Position numbers and translations under genes: made by a program. Shown one piece after another: positions 21,090 through 30,668 of a DNA stretch of 33,247 nt. Location of the stretch: NCBI GenBank assembly GCA_024196135.1, contig JAMQCK010000260.1, positions 1-33,247 on the forward strand, written 5' to 3'. This DNA comes from Pleurotus ostreatus/Saccharomyces cerevisiae fusant. Taxonomy: Eukaryota; Opisthokonta. Under the pieces are notes generated by a model. That model was not told where the DNA came from, made no database searches, and worked only from the letters and a program-made list of their open reading frames with translations. How positions within the stretch are numbered: position 1 is the first letter of the stretch; each line of letters opens with the position of its first letter.

Positions 21090-22296
21090 CTAGCTGGTGA
21101 TCTCAATGGTGAGCACGGTGACGATGCCGTCGAGCGCGATACCGTGGTTAATGCTGGGATTGAGATGAGCATGACGAACTGTGAAACCACCAAAACTGGT
21201 AGATTGAGAAACAAGATCAATACTCACCCGTCCGCTCCCGTAGGCAGCAAGCCCGTGACATTCTCCGCCGTGGTGGTGTACGAGACGTCGTTGAAGGACG
21301 TGTCCCCAACAGCGGCTGCGACGAGCTTGTCACGGCCGACGTTGTAGCCGTCGGGGGAAATGGTGTGATGGTGGGAGAGGTCCTAATTAGGCGCGATGTC
21401 AGTAAGTTGGAGGGAGCAGATTCGAATAGGATGTAAAGGAAAAGGAAGGGAGTAGAAGTTCATAGAGTGAGGTAGAGTGATGTGAACAGCAGAGTAATCA
21501 TCATCGAGACGCGATAGCACATTGCATCGGCAAAATGATAGTAGAGGCAAGCGACGCGGGACCACACGCACCTCCTCCTGAGACACCGCAAGGAAGAGCG
21601 CGCCCGTGTTGGCCTGCGTGCCGTTCTGGCGGAAGACGCTGCGGAGGGAGGTGAATGGGTTTCTGGTGCTGGGCTGATTTAGCCAGCGTACCGGAAGTGG
21701 TTGCCTCCGATGAGGGTCTCGAGGCAGGTTCCTACGCCGGAGCTGCCGTAGTCCTGGCGGACTTCGAACTGGGAGGAGGGTGAGCTATACTTGTGGAAGA
21801 AGTCTCTATGAAGCTAGGACGTACGGTTTGGTTTACCCAACCGTTCTTCGCGGGGACCGAGGTTAGCGTTACGGTAACTTCCATGCAGGAATTCCTACCC
21901 CATCGCCGAGGTTGGCGCTCTGAGCTCCTCCGCCGTGAAGGCCGAAGCATTCCGTAGAGCTGGAGTCAAGGTCAGGGCGAGGCGGAATATCGACGCTTGT
22001 AGGCTCACAAGCCGATCGCCCTGGCATAGTTCACGATGCCATCGTCGGTGAGGACGTCGGGCGAGCTGAGGCCGGAGACGATGACGTTCAGAGGCTCGCC
22101 TCCGTTTCCAGCGCCGGCTGGGATGAAGGTCCCCATTGAGCGAGACTGCAAGAGGACCAGCCAAAGGCATACCGTTGTCCAGCATGGAGCCACCGCCCTT
22201 GGTGGGGTCGATGTATGCAGCAGCATCCCTACTTGTCGGGGTCGCGAGAGCAGCACAGGCTTGGAGAGCGAGGACGGCGAAGGAGAAGGACAGCAT
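21090..22296 (-). CDS. Secreted protein of unknown function, conserved in basidiomycetes
   Basis: Eight exons on the reverse strand: 22296-22173, 22117-22009, 21959-21899, 21845-21825, 21768-21692, 21638-21572, 21382-21228 and 21153-21090. They give 225 residues. A signal peptide covers about residues 1-18 (MLSFSFAVLALQACAALA). The mature part has the blocks GEPLNVIVSGLSSPDVLTDD, STECFGLHGGGAQSANLGDG, VRQDYGSSGVGTCLETLIGG followed by NHFRVFRQNG, ALFLAVSQEE, and a C-terminal GINHGIALDGIVTVLTIEI. I know this pattern from fungal predicted secretomes but cannot name a domain or activity. The exons fit only when joined as given. Exon 4 is just 21 bases, and intron 6 is unusually long for the locus (189 bases). 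A TATA box (complement of 22347-22355) lies about 50 bases upstream of the start. It is probably extracellular. Confidence 0.75.
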
Positions 22297-22346
22297 GGTG
22301 GGCGTACCGGGGAGGACGTGAAGAGCCTCCGCTACACGGTGAAGTC

Positions 22347-22355
22347 CTTATATAG
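22347..22355 (-). promoter_or_regulatory. TATA box of the secreted protein gene
   Basis: On the reverse strand the sequence reads CTATATAAG, about 50 bases upstream of the ATG at 22296. It is a good core-promoter match for a short leader. Confidence 0.6.
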
Positions 22356-23098
22356 ACCCGCGCGCGGAATACTAACTGTCAGAACTCAGAAGCTCGAATA
22401 GCGGAATCGCAGGGGCGGCGCATGAGAAGCCCGATGGGCCACATGCGTCGGGCGTCGCTCGGGTCCCCGCGGATGAGGCAGGTAGCAGAGGATCAGCAGG
22501 AGATAGGTTACATCGCAGTGTGCTCGACGTTGCTTGCATGTGGGAGAAGTGGGTTTTGGGACAGAAGCGAGACGGGATAGCGGTCGGCCGCACTCGAACG
22601 TGTGTCGCGCGCCATGTCGCCACTTTGAGCAGATTGGCGGGCCCCACTGTGCTTCTTGCTTCGGGCTGTTGAGGTCGGAGGGTGGGCAGGCCCTGTGAGT
22701 GTACTGTATCTGACGCTAGATCTGTGCGGCAGCCTATCATCGCCGTTGAATGTCACAGTTCAATATGATCACGGCGTTGATGAACGCATTTGGTCCCTTT
22801 CCACGTGCAACTATAGATCTCTATAGGCGCTTATGGGTGCTTTCCTGGTCATAATCCCGATCTTGCGTTATGCCAACGTCTTTCTCGGTCCCAGCATTAT
22901 CGGTCCGCCGTTTCATTTCTGTGAAAGAAGTATCGCTGTATGGAATTGACAACCATCGGGCTTCCCGCAGCCGGGTCAATGGGATCAGCACAATGTAACC
23001 CAAATAGAGGTAAACACCGACCTATTCTCAACGTCCATCACCCCCTTCAGCTCCTTGTATCTTCTCCTTGGCGAACTGGAAAGTCCCCTTTCGCTGAC

Positions 23099-23105
23099 TA
23101 TATAT
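23099..23105 (+). promoter_or_regulatory. TATA-like element of the Zn2Cys6 regulator gene
   Basis: TATATAT begins 94 bases upstream of the ATG at 23193, at a usual core-promoter distance. Confidence 0.45.
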
Positions 23106-23192
23106 TCGCGGTTTTCTCTGGTGCAGCTCGCCTCTACGCTTTCCAGCGTTCAACTGTTTGGATAGCCGCGCCACCAGTGTCACCAACACGAT

Positions 23193-24866
23193 ATGGAGCC
23201 TGAACCTACGGGTCCCGCGGTTCTGTCTGCGCCGGCAGGCGTACAATCTCAGCACACGACGCAACCACCGCCTCAAGAACTGCCCGCGACCACGAATGGA
23301 CATTATAATCTTCCCCAACTGACTACTCAGAACGGGAACGTGGTCAAATCACTTGTTCGATGCGACATGTGCAAAAAGAACAATACAAGGGTGCGTCTTT
23401 GCTACAACCGTCCGAGCTGGTATTGATTATTTTCTTGCGTAGTGTGATAGGACTCTTCCTGGGTGTTACACCTGTGTATCGGCAAGGAGCCCGTGTGTTT
23501 ACACTCCGATACCGCCCCATGCGCACAAAGGTGTCACCCGATGCGTGACATGCAAGCGGGAGAACATCAGGGTAAGTTGTCACGTCACATATTCGTCTCC
23601 GTCTCATCACATCCCGCTAGTGTGATCGAACTCTCCCCGCCTGCGACCAATGCGTAGACAGTGGTATTGAATGCCAGTATATCTCTGGCAGGAAGCGTAT
23701 GTGCCACCCAGCTCCTTGTATCTTTCTGCGGAACACAAGTTTATAGCCAATAGGTGGGCGCAAGAATCCTCCGCCGGGGACTGAAGCTGGCCAAAGCGCG
23801 CCAATCAGCACAGTCAGTGTACGGTCAGACGACTTGGACGCTAGCGGCGAGGACGATCCTGAGGCTGAGGAAAAGACAATATTGACGCAACCATCGGCAT
23901 CCACCTCGAAGGCGCCTCCGCCGTACCCATCTGCGCCTCAGCACAAATCTGCAACCCCTGCGCCCGCTCAAACACCACAGCCGGCCCCGGTGACGTCTGG
24001 ACGATACTCCTCTCACTACCGCGACGCCCCCACGGGCCACCCCTCTGCGCCACCGAAAGCGCGCGGCGGCGCACCCAACACCGTCACTGGTCTCAAGCGC
24101 CATAACTACACTTACATCCCGTCCTCCGTTCCCCGGCCAGTCATCCCCGGTGCGCACATCCACCCATGGATGAACCCCGCCTTCGTTGCGCTCCCCGAAG
24201 TCATCATCGCTGGCCTCGCGCGCGTCCCGTCCGTCGAGCTTCCGGACCGCATCACATTCACCGAGCATCTGAACCGGTTCCTGGACAAAGTCATCGATGA
24301 GCTGCGTACCACGGTCTGTCTGGGGCAGGAGGAGTACGCGGACACGGCGGACTGCCTTGCGGAGAACAGGCTGCACGACCTGCCGGAACCCGTGCGCGAA
24401 TGGGTGCAGTTCCACCATGTCATGTCGGGCTCTGACCGCGCAGGGTTGTTGTTGATCCCACGGGAGGATCACTTCCAAAGGTCGCCAAAGCTCTTGGAGC
24501 GATTGCGCTTGATCTACCAGTGCCATGTCGACGGGCAGACGGGCACAGCGATGTATAGAGCGCTGCCACCGATGGATCTGGAGGGCCTGGACTGGCTGTC
24601 CGTCTTCCAACGCTTGCCTGTCAAGGAGCAGATCTACGATATTCTGGCGTATGCGCATCGCGGGCATGGGTCGACGACGCTCATGCTGATGGAGGTGCAA
24701 AGACTAGGATTTGTGAGTCCATCACGCCGAAGAATGCAATCGTCGCTAACGCACCTTACAGGCAGGCATCTCCTGGCCGATGGCGCAGCTCTTCTGCGAC
24801 GTGTGCCCTCTTTGCAACATGCAGACCGTGACGAAGTTCAGGAATGTCAGTTACTCAGTTACATAG
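23193..24866 (+). CDS. Transcriptional regulator with two tandem Zn2Cys6 clusters
   Basis: Five exons: 23193-23390, 23443-23571, 23621-23696, 23754-24712 and 24762-24866. They encode 488 residues. Cluster 1 uses Cys57, 60, 67, 74, 77 and 84. Cluster 2 uses Cys100, 103, 110, 117, 120 and 127. Both have spacing C-x2-C-x6-C-x6-C-x2-C-x6-C, and both contain the block CDRTLP. A phase-0 intron interrupts each cluster at the same place, just before its third Cys. A basic tail (SGRKRGRKN) follows cluster 2, then a Ser/Pro/Ala-rich linker. A folded helical C-terminal region spans residues about 220-480 (HNYTYIPSSVPRPVIPGAH ... YDILAYAHRGHGS), ending with a CDVCPLC motif. Zn2Cys6 clusters bind CGG-type DNA sites as nuclear regulators. 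Here one protein carries two, so it might bind as a monomer or have lost specificity. The target is unknown. The last exon is less certain than the rest. Confidence 0.8.
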
Positions 24867-24926
24867 TCATGTGTAGGTCGTAAGTGTAGTAGGATCCCTG
24901 CCCGTGCCGCGCATGTTGGTTTATAT

Positions 24927-26499
24927 CTACTTATACTGTCTGCTCCGATTCTGATTCTGGATACGTTGTACAATGATAGTCGTGTCGTCCATCCACCGGT
25001 CGTCCATCTCGACGGTCATGTTCCGCGAGACCAGGCGCTCGTCGCTGCCGCCGAGTGCGGCGCGCAGCAGACTAAGCGCGAAGTTGATCTCCGTCGTCGG
25101 CTCTTTGGCGAGCTCCGCGTGTAGGACGTTGGCCCATACGACGGCTAGATCTGGCGGCTCTAGTTCGACGTAAGTGTCGCAGTCGCCGAGGCCGTCCGAT
25201 GCGAGGATGAGGAAGTATTCGTCGACATTGGGCTCGTCTAGTCGTATCGTATGTACGTCGGGCGTGTTCAGGATGTATGGGGGGTGGAGGACCTGTACGC
25301 CGTATTCCGCTAGACTTGAGGTGGAGAGCCACTCCTGGTTGACACTCATCAGGAGGGCGGCGAGCTTTGGGCGCTTTAGCCACATGTCGCCGAAGCCTGG
25401 GGACTCGTAAAGCATGGGCCGCGAGCTAGAAGTAGTCGCGCACCTCTCGTGGGCTCCAAGTAACCCAAGACGCGCTCGTCCGTGATGATGTCCGGCTCCG
25501 TTGGGTGCAAGGAGCGAACATACGCGACTTCGTCCTCTGACCGCGCGTTGTGCAGCCTGTTCACGTGCGTGCCAGTCATCGTGGATCCCGAGCGGCGAAC
25601 GACGGCTGCGCAAGACGTGTGAGAATATCGATCTACGCGACGGGCAGAACGAAGCTCGGTACCTGCATGGCTATCTGGGGCGAAATACGGGCGCTTAATG
25701 GACATACGTCGCGGGCGGGATCACAGACGTACCTGCGTGCGTGAGTGCATTGCTTCGTATGGTAAACGCGGCAGACCTTACCTCCGAGAGCAGCTACCCA
25801 GGAAGTGCGGCGAGCGGGGTCGGTAAGGGAGAGGACGACCGTGCAACCGCCGAGGCAGCGCGCGGCGCACTGGTAGGCTTGGGTGTCGGCGGCGAAGTGG
25901 TTGACGAGGACCTCGGGCGAGGCAGTTTCCCAGTTGAGAGGGAGCGCGTCGACGAGGTCGTAGTAAATCTGCTCGTCGACGTAGACGATGGTCTTCTGCA
26001 GCACGCGCGGCACTACGCTGTCATACGGCGCGTCCGGTCCTGCGTCATTCCTCAGCGCTGCCAGCGCACTGCCCAAGTCGCGACGGAGTATTCGCGGGAG
26101 ATTTTGAGTGACATAGTCGACGGTGAAGCTGTTGACGTGCCCTGCACCCTGGTCAGCGTACTGGGGGGTTGTAGGCGGCGGTTGCGTACCGTCGAGGACG
26201 GCGTTGAAGATCCACGAGCCGTAACCGGGTATATCCCAATCTTCTGCCACCAGCCGATCCTCGTTCTCATGCTCGAGCGGCGAACAGGGCTGGAAGGTAA
26301 CGTGGTCTGTGTGGGTGCTTGGTAGGGTGGTAGCGTGAGCCATGCGAGCTAGCTCGTGGGATAGGATGGGTTCGGGGAGAATTCGATATGTGAAGGTGCC
26401 ACCCTCTGGATCGCCCATGTCAGTGGTGTCGAAGTCCTCTACCTCCTCCAGTGCATGGACATTTTCGGTGGAGCTGGCTGCTGGGAGCGAGACGAGCAT
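24927..26499 (-). CDS. PP2C-family protein phosphatase, pyruvate dehydrogenase phosphatase-like
   Basis: Five exons on the reverse strand: 26499-26190, 26141-25782, 25674-25663, 25605-25444 and 25396-24927. They encode 437 residues. The metal-binding and catalytic motifs of PP2C are in order: ENEDR (about 79-83), VLDGH (about 101-105; the DGH is formed across intron 1), GGCTVVLSLTD, ALGDSHAAVV, EPDIITDERVLGYLEPTRGFGD, LILASDGLGD, and DDTTIIV near the end. The HPTEPD...LEPTRGFGD region resembles mitochondrial pyruvate dehydrogenase phosphatase and yeast Ptc5. No clear mitochondrial presequence is visible, so the location is open. Exon 3 is a 12-base microexon that supplies the DSHA of the GDS motif. 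Without it the frame and the metal site are lost. DGLGD replaces the more common DGLWD/DGLFD. The gene is tail-to-tail with the Zn2Cys6 gene, with 60 bases between stops. Confidence 0.88.
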
Positions 26500-27485
26500 G
26501 AGCAGCAGTTAAGAAGGGCGGGAGGAGGGGATAAAAAGGTCAAAGGAGGGTGGACAAGGGAGTGTTAAAAAGGAGCAAGGACAAGATACTGCCGAAGCCC
26601 CATCCACCCACCATTTGCTTCGACGCCGAAACCTAATCGCGCAGATCTACGTCCTTGCGTAATACTTGCATGTTGACATACGGCGGGCATTGGTAGTACT
26701 GAGGGAGAAGAAGTTCCTTCTATTGACCTGTTAGCTAATCTGCACGCGGTCGCAAAAGGTACGCGTCAACAAGCCCACGACACATCACGGAGCTTGTGCG
26801 AAGAGTGCAGGCATAGGGTACGCACCGCCAATAAAAGGCTGCACTGTTCAGTGAGTAGCGCGACGCTACGGGACCTCCCACGCAAGTCTGACCCGGGGTG
26901 AGGGAATGAAGACGGGCCGAGCGATCGACAGAGGAGGAAGGAGGTCGATTGGGGTGAACGAAGGAAAGAAAACACGTAACCGCAGCGTATATCACGAGCG
27001 ACGCCGCCAAATAGCCAGAAAAAGACGAATTGGTAGAGGACTGAGAGTTCGAGCCAGAGGTGCACGACGGTCGCGGACAGGTGAGGGGTCGAAGTACTTC
27101 GGCGAGCGGTCCTCCTTGGCCACCGCGGCAAAAAGCGCAGAAGACACTCCGGTCCCGTCTGATAGGCTGCCGCGCAGGGAGCGCATGATTGGTGCTTGTG
27201 GGATATTGAGGCGTTGGGCGAGATGCGGGTCTGTGCCGCCCAGCTCGGCAAGCAATCAAGGACGCAATCAACCGTCTTGTCTACCCGATATGGTCATTTG
27301 GCCGTCCTTGCCTGGCGCGGCAAATCCCGGTGCCCACGCGTATTTTGCTTCCGCCATCAATGCCATTCTTCTCCCGCCGGCCCAGCTCTCTGAACTCTGT
27401 CCCTCGCGCCCATATTCTACTTCTCGTCGACCCGCTCTTTTTATTCGCAACGCCCAGGGCAGCATTACGCAAGACCATCTCAGTC
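26500..27485. other. Divergent intergenic region upstream of the phosphatase and the coiled-coil gene
   Basis: About 990 bases with mixed short frames on both strands and no recognised domain. The frame leading into the downstream gene is open from 27330 and includes an in-frame ATG at 27360, so a longer N-terminus is possible for that gene. No clear core-promoter element was found. Confidence 0.45.
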
Positions 27486-28274
27486 ATGGCCGCCACAGCT
27501 CCGTCTACACCCTTCCTCTCGCTCGACTTCACGTTCTCGCCTCTGCTGGCCGACACGCCTACTCAGACTCCATTCCTACGCGAACTACAGGCACTGCTAG
27601 GAGAGGACGCCGAAGCTCAGCTCGCGCGAAAGGACTCATCAACTTCTCGAGCGCGAAGCTCTATCCGCTTACTGGCTTCCACGCCCGCCCACCCACTCTC
27701 GACGTCAAGTGCCCAGCAATACCCCACTTCCTCGCCTGGGGAAGCCCTATATTCGCATTCTGGCGCGCCCTCCCCGCTTGCCGCCAGAAAGCGCTCTCCT
27801 CATACGCTGCCGTTAGCTGTCCCAGAGCTCCTCGTCACAGACGTGGATGCGAAGGCGCTGCCTGCCGTGCCCCTCTCCGGCTCTTCTGATAGCGTCACTG
27901 CCCCTCTATCGTCCAATTCTTCCTCACTCGCACGCCATAGCCCCTCTCTGCAGGTGCCTGCCCTCCGCCGCTCGACCCCGTCATCTGGTTCTCGGCGATC
28001 TAAGAAGAGACCTGCGGCTCCCACCTATCTCTACGCTACGCCGAAGGAAATCATCGCTCTGCTTACCCTGCTCGAGGATGTCGACAACGATGTCGAGGAA
28101 GACGTAGCGCGTATACGCGAGAACATCAAGGAAGTTCGCGAAGCCCTCGACGAGGTTCGGGAGACGCGAAAGGCAAAGCAGGCTGCGCGGGCCGCGAAGA
28201 TTGCTGCTGGGAAAGAGAACGTCCCTCCGAAGGTCACTCTAACGGCCGTCAGCAGCGATTTTTGGCTCAGCTAA
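27486..28274 (+). CDS. Unidentified protein with C-terminal coiled coil
   Basis: A single uninterrupted frame of 262 residues. The N-terminus (MAATAPSTPFLSLDFTFSPL ... TPFLRELQALLGEDAEAQL) mixes a hydrophobic patch with a short helix. The middle (about 50-180) is Ser/Pro/Ala-rich and probably disordered. It is followed by a basic cluster (RRSKKRP) and then a highly charged helix from about 190 to 245 (TPKEIIALLTLLEDVDNDVE, then REALDEVRETRKAKQAARAA) with heptad spacing. The end reads GKENVPPKVTL; KEN is a known APC/C degron motif, but a single KEN is weak evidence. I do not recognise the family. The ATG at 27486 was preferred to the in-frame one at 27360 because the sequence between them looks unlike coding sequence. 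Function unknown. Confidence 0.6.
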   Translation: MAATAPSTPFLSLDFTFSPLLADTPTQTPFLRELQALLGEDAEAQLARKDSSTSRARSSIRLLASTPAHPLSTSSAQQYPTSSPGEALYSHSGAPSPLAARKRSPHTLPLAVPELLVTDVDAKALPAVPLSGSSDSVTAPLSSNSSSLARHSPSLQVPALRRSTPSSGSRRSKKRPAAPTYLYATPKEIIALLTLLEDVDNDVEEDVARIRENIKEVREALDEVRETRKAKQAARAAKIAAGKENVPPKVTLTAVSSDFWLS

Positions 28275-28953
28275 ATGTGGGGAAGGCGTATGCGGGGTCG
28301 AAGGTATGCGCGCAGCTTCCCTTCGTTATCTTTGTGGAAGCTCATGAAGAGACACAGCGCATGTTTACGTGCGCGCTCTCACCGCAAAAATGTCGGGGTA
28401 TGCAGGCTTTAACCATGTTGCGGCGGCCTGGGGGATGCTTCTCCTTCGACGAATACCCCAGGACTCGGGATTGGGCTTCTACTATGCACTGTATACACTC
28501 TACTCTGGACCTATGCCCTTAGTGGCTACTACCTTCACGACATCCGAGGCACGCGCCTGGGGCTCGTTGTCGCACCGCAGACTATTGACCACACTAGCCT
28601 ACACTTCGTACCCTCATATTCCCTACATCGGAATGGATTATTCTGCGACTCTAGCAGTCCTTCTAGCCACTCATGCGGGCTTCAAGAGTCCGCGCGCCAC
28701 CCCGAGTCTGGGCCAGACCTCGTGACCGTGTCGAACGAAGTATGGAGCTCGTTGCCTGCTGTCGAGGCGCGGTCTCCTCGAGGCTCCTATCGGATCTATC
28801 TGCCACCGCTTGACAACGACGACCATCTTCTGCTACCCTCACCCCACCGAACACTGACCCAACACCGTCCGTATACCGATCGCACATCAACTAGCTATGG
28901 GTGAGCATCTTTGAAATGCGCTATATGCGCTTTATTCTGACGACGCGCCTTCC
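28275..28953. other. Intergenic region between the coiled-coil gene and the RPEL gene
   Basis: 679 bases. It holds the 3' end of the preceding gene and the promoter and leader of the RPEL gene. A 111-codon frame (28390-28725) is open but has no recognisable motif and no nearby promoter, and is not called. Confidence 0.45.
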
Positions 28954-29432
28954 ATGTCCTTGACTACTGCGACGATACTTCCAGCTGCCCCAGCCGCGGA
29001 AACCCAGCCCATCGACAGTCAGACGAAGGATCACCTCGAGAAGCAGCTCAACCAACGGCCCGACCGTAGCGAGCTTGTTGACCGCAACATCCTCAAGGGT
29101 GCGTCGCGCGCATCCCATATTGCATACGCGTGGCCAACTATACTGACGCGCTTATGCGTGCATAGACGACAAGGGTGTTGCACCCGCGCTGGTGGCGAGC
29201 ATGGAGAAGCTGAAGCGCTCGCAGCTGGAGGTGCGTCCGGTCGAGGTGTACCTATGCGCAAGCCATTTGCTTATGACGTCGGGTAGGACAAGCTCGAGCA
29301 TGCGCTGCAGCACCGTCCGAAGCCGGACGAGCTGGTGAAGGAGGGGATCTTGCAAGGTGTGTACCAGAACCTCGGAAGCGAATGGATATGCATTGACAAC
29401 AATGAGCAGACAACGAGGCGCCTGCGGCCTGA
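28954..29432 (+). CDS. Small RPEL-repeat protein
   Basis: Four exons: 28954-29098, 29166-29230, 29287-29356 and 29410-29432. They encode exactly 100 residues. Two RPEL motifs are present: LEKQLNQRPDRSELVDRNIL (about residues 29-48) and LEHALQHRPKPDELVKEGIL (about 73-92). A charged helix (ALVASMEKLKRSQLEDK) joins them. RPEL motifs bind G-actin in animal MRTF and Phactr proteins. In both copies here the Arg-Pro...Glu-Leu core is kept. The protein has no other domain and ends DNEAPAA. Small two-repeat proteins of this kind occur widely in fungi with no established role. Actin binding is a family inference. The introns fall between and after the repeats. All four joins keep the frame. Confidence 0.85.
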
Positions 29433-29725
29433 GCGTGTCGTTCCCCCTCCCACCACCTTTCTTGTCTGCGCAGTTGTATTATGAGGGGAGGTCGCGCTGT
29501 GCACCGTGTACGATACTGGATAGCAAGCTGTATATGTAGTAGTCTCATGAGCCGATCCTTGAGAGTGCACACGGTGCGGACGGGAAGGACGATGTTGCCT
29601 GTGAGACAGATGGGAGGCGGAGGCGGCGACGTCGAGGCGCGGTGGCGTTTTCTGTGGGGAACGGTGAGCTGGACGATAGGAAGTGAAAAGGGAACGCACG
29701 ATGGTGGACATCTAGGCCTGCCTGC

Positions 29726-30403
29726 TCAATCCCTGTCACTGTCTCCCGATCGTCTGCGAATTCGATCCCGCATTTCGGTCGCCCGCTCGCGCATCTCCGA
29801 CGCAGCTCGCCGGGTGCCCGCACCACCTGCCCAGCCACGCGCGCGCAGCCAGTTGACCAGCTTGGGGGTCAGACCAGCCGTCAGCCCCACGCGGACGGGC
29901 AGGAAGAGGGTCTTGTGGATCGTGTACGCGAGCACGATCATCGCGTACAGGCCCTCGTTCCCCTTGCGCGACTGCACGGGGTCCAGCTCGTCCTTGCCCG
30001 GCTCTGGCGGGCGCGCGGTGGAGACCATGGAGAAGGCGGCCTCCTTTAGGGTGCCGGCGACCGCAGAGACGCGCTCTGCGCCGAAGACATTGACGGCGGC
30101 GAAGGCGACGGAAAAGTCGGCGACGGAGAGGAGGAGGTAGACGCCGAGGGCGTACCAACCGTAAGCTTTAATGAGGTGCTTCAAGCGGGCGGAGAGGGAG
30201 GCGTTGGGTGGGAGGGGTGCATGCTCATCGGGCGGCTTGGAGGAGAACGGGCGAGAGGATGGTGAGGCGAAGGGGGAGAGGCGTGTGCGGGAGGTTTGGG
30301 TGAGTGGTGTTGTCCCCGGACGTGCGGTGGGCAGGATGGGTGCTGCGAGGCGGGGGACAATGGTGCGGAAGAGCGGGATGCGTGCGAGGAGGCGGCGCGA
30401 CAT
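29726..30403 (-). CDS. DUF1279 (FAM210/Nat2-like) mitochondrial membrane protein
   Basis: One exon on the reverse strand, 225 residues. The N-terminus (MSRRLLARIPLFRTIVPRLA) is an Arg-rich, acid-free amphipathic mitochondrial presequence, followed by a Ser/Pro-rich linker. The DUF1279 core runs from about residue 70 (LKHLIKAYGWYALGVYLLLS, then VADFSVAFAAVNVFGAERVS) to about 185 (IVLAYTIHKTLFLPVRVGLT, then LTPKLVNWLRARGW). It contains two hydrophobic segments likely to span the inner membrane. A basic, charged helix follows at the C-terminus. The family includes human FAM210A/B and yeast Nat2; its molecular role is poorly defined. The ATG at 30401-30403 was chosen because it starts the presequence; the open frame upstream lacks such character. 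No introns, which is unusual for this locus. Confidence 0.85.
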   Translation of the reverse strand: MSRRLLARIPLFRTIVPRLAAPILPTARPGTTPLTQTSRTRLSPFASPSSRPFSSKPPDEHAPLPPNASLSARLKHLIKAYGWYALGVYLLLSVADFSVAFAAVNVFGAERVSAVAGTLKEAAFSMVSTARPPEPGKDELDPVQSRKGNEGLYAMIVLAYTIHKTLFLPVRVGLTAGLTPKLVNWLRARGWAGGAGTRRAASEMRERATEMRDRIRRRSGDSDRD

Positions 30404-30668
30404 GGTGGTGGCTCGCACGACGGTACTCGGCGCCAATTTACCTGCACTCGGCCCGCGGACAACTGACGACTTCGTTCGGCACATGCGCGGATGCCTGCCG
30501 CCCGCCCTCGGCCGGGCTTGAACGTGGACCCACAACTGCGCCTCCAAAGTTCGAGTCTCGATAACTGATCAATAGAAAGCAACCAAGCAAGCAATACAGG
30601 TCGTCGGGGAAGGTCTACAAGGTGTACATATCCGATAGAAATAGTCGTAGTCATGTATTATGTTGCAG

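Larger units (their letters stand above)
22297..23192. other. Divergent intergenic region, secreted protein / Zn2Cys6 regulator
   Basis: 896 bases separate two outward-facing start codons. Each side has its own TATA box (listed separately). I see no supported gene between them. The region is large enough to hold separate upstream control sites for both genes. Confidence 0.5.

Noticed and set aside
22118..22172. Shorter 27-base version of intron 1 of the secreted protein gene, ending at an earlier CAG
   Set aside because: It is below the usual minimum intron length and shifts the frame. The 55-base version keeps the conserved frame.
23825..24700. 291-codon reverse-strand frame inside the Zn2Cys6 gene
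   Set aside because: It is antisense to exon 4 of the regulator, rich in Arg/Val/His, with no known motif.
27040..27075. GAGTTCGAGCC resembling a tRNA T-arm
   Set aside because: No matching acceptor stem, D-arm or anticodon stem could be found around it.
26906..27889. 327-codon plus-strand frame overlapping the start of the coiled-coil gene
   Set aside because: It lies in a different frame from the coiled-coil gene and has Arg-rich, patternless composition. The frame from 27486 has better coding character and a coiled coil.
28390..28725. Plus-strand frame of 111 codons starting MSGYAGFNHV
   Set aside because: No domain, no promoter elements and base use unlike neighbouring genes; it probably falls in the 3' region of the upstream gene.
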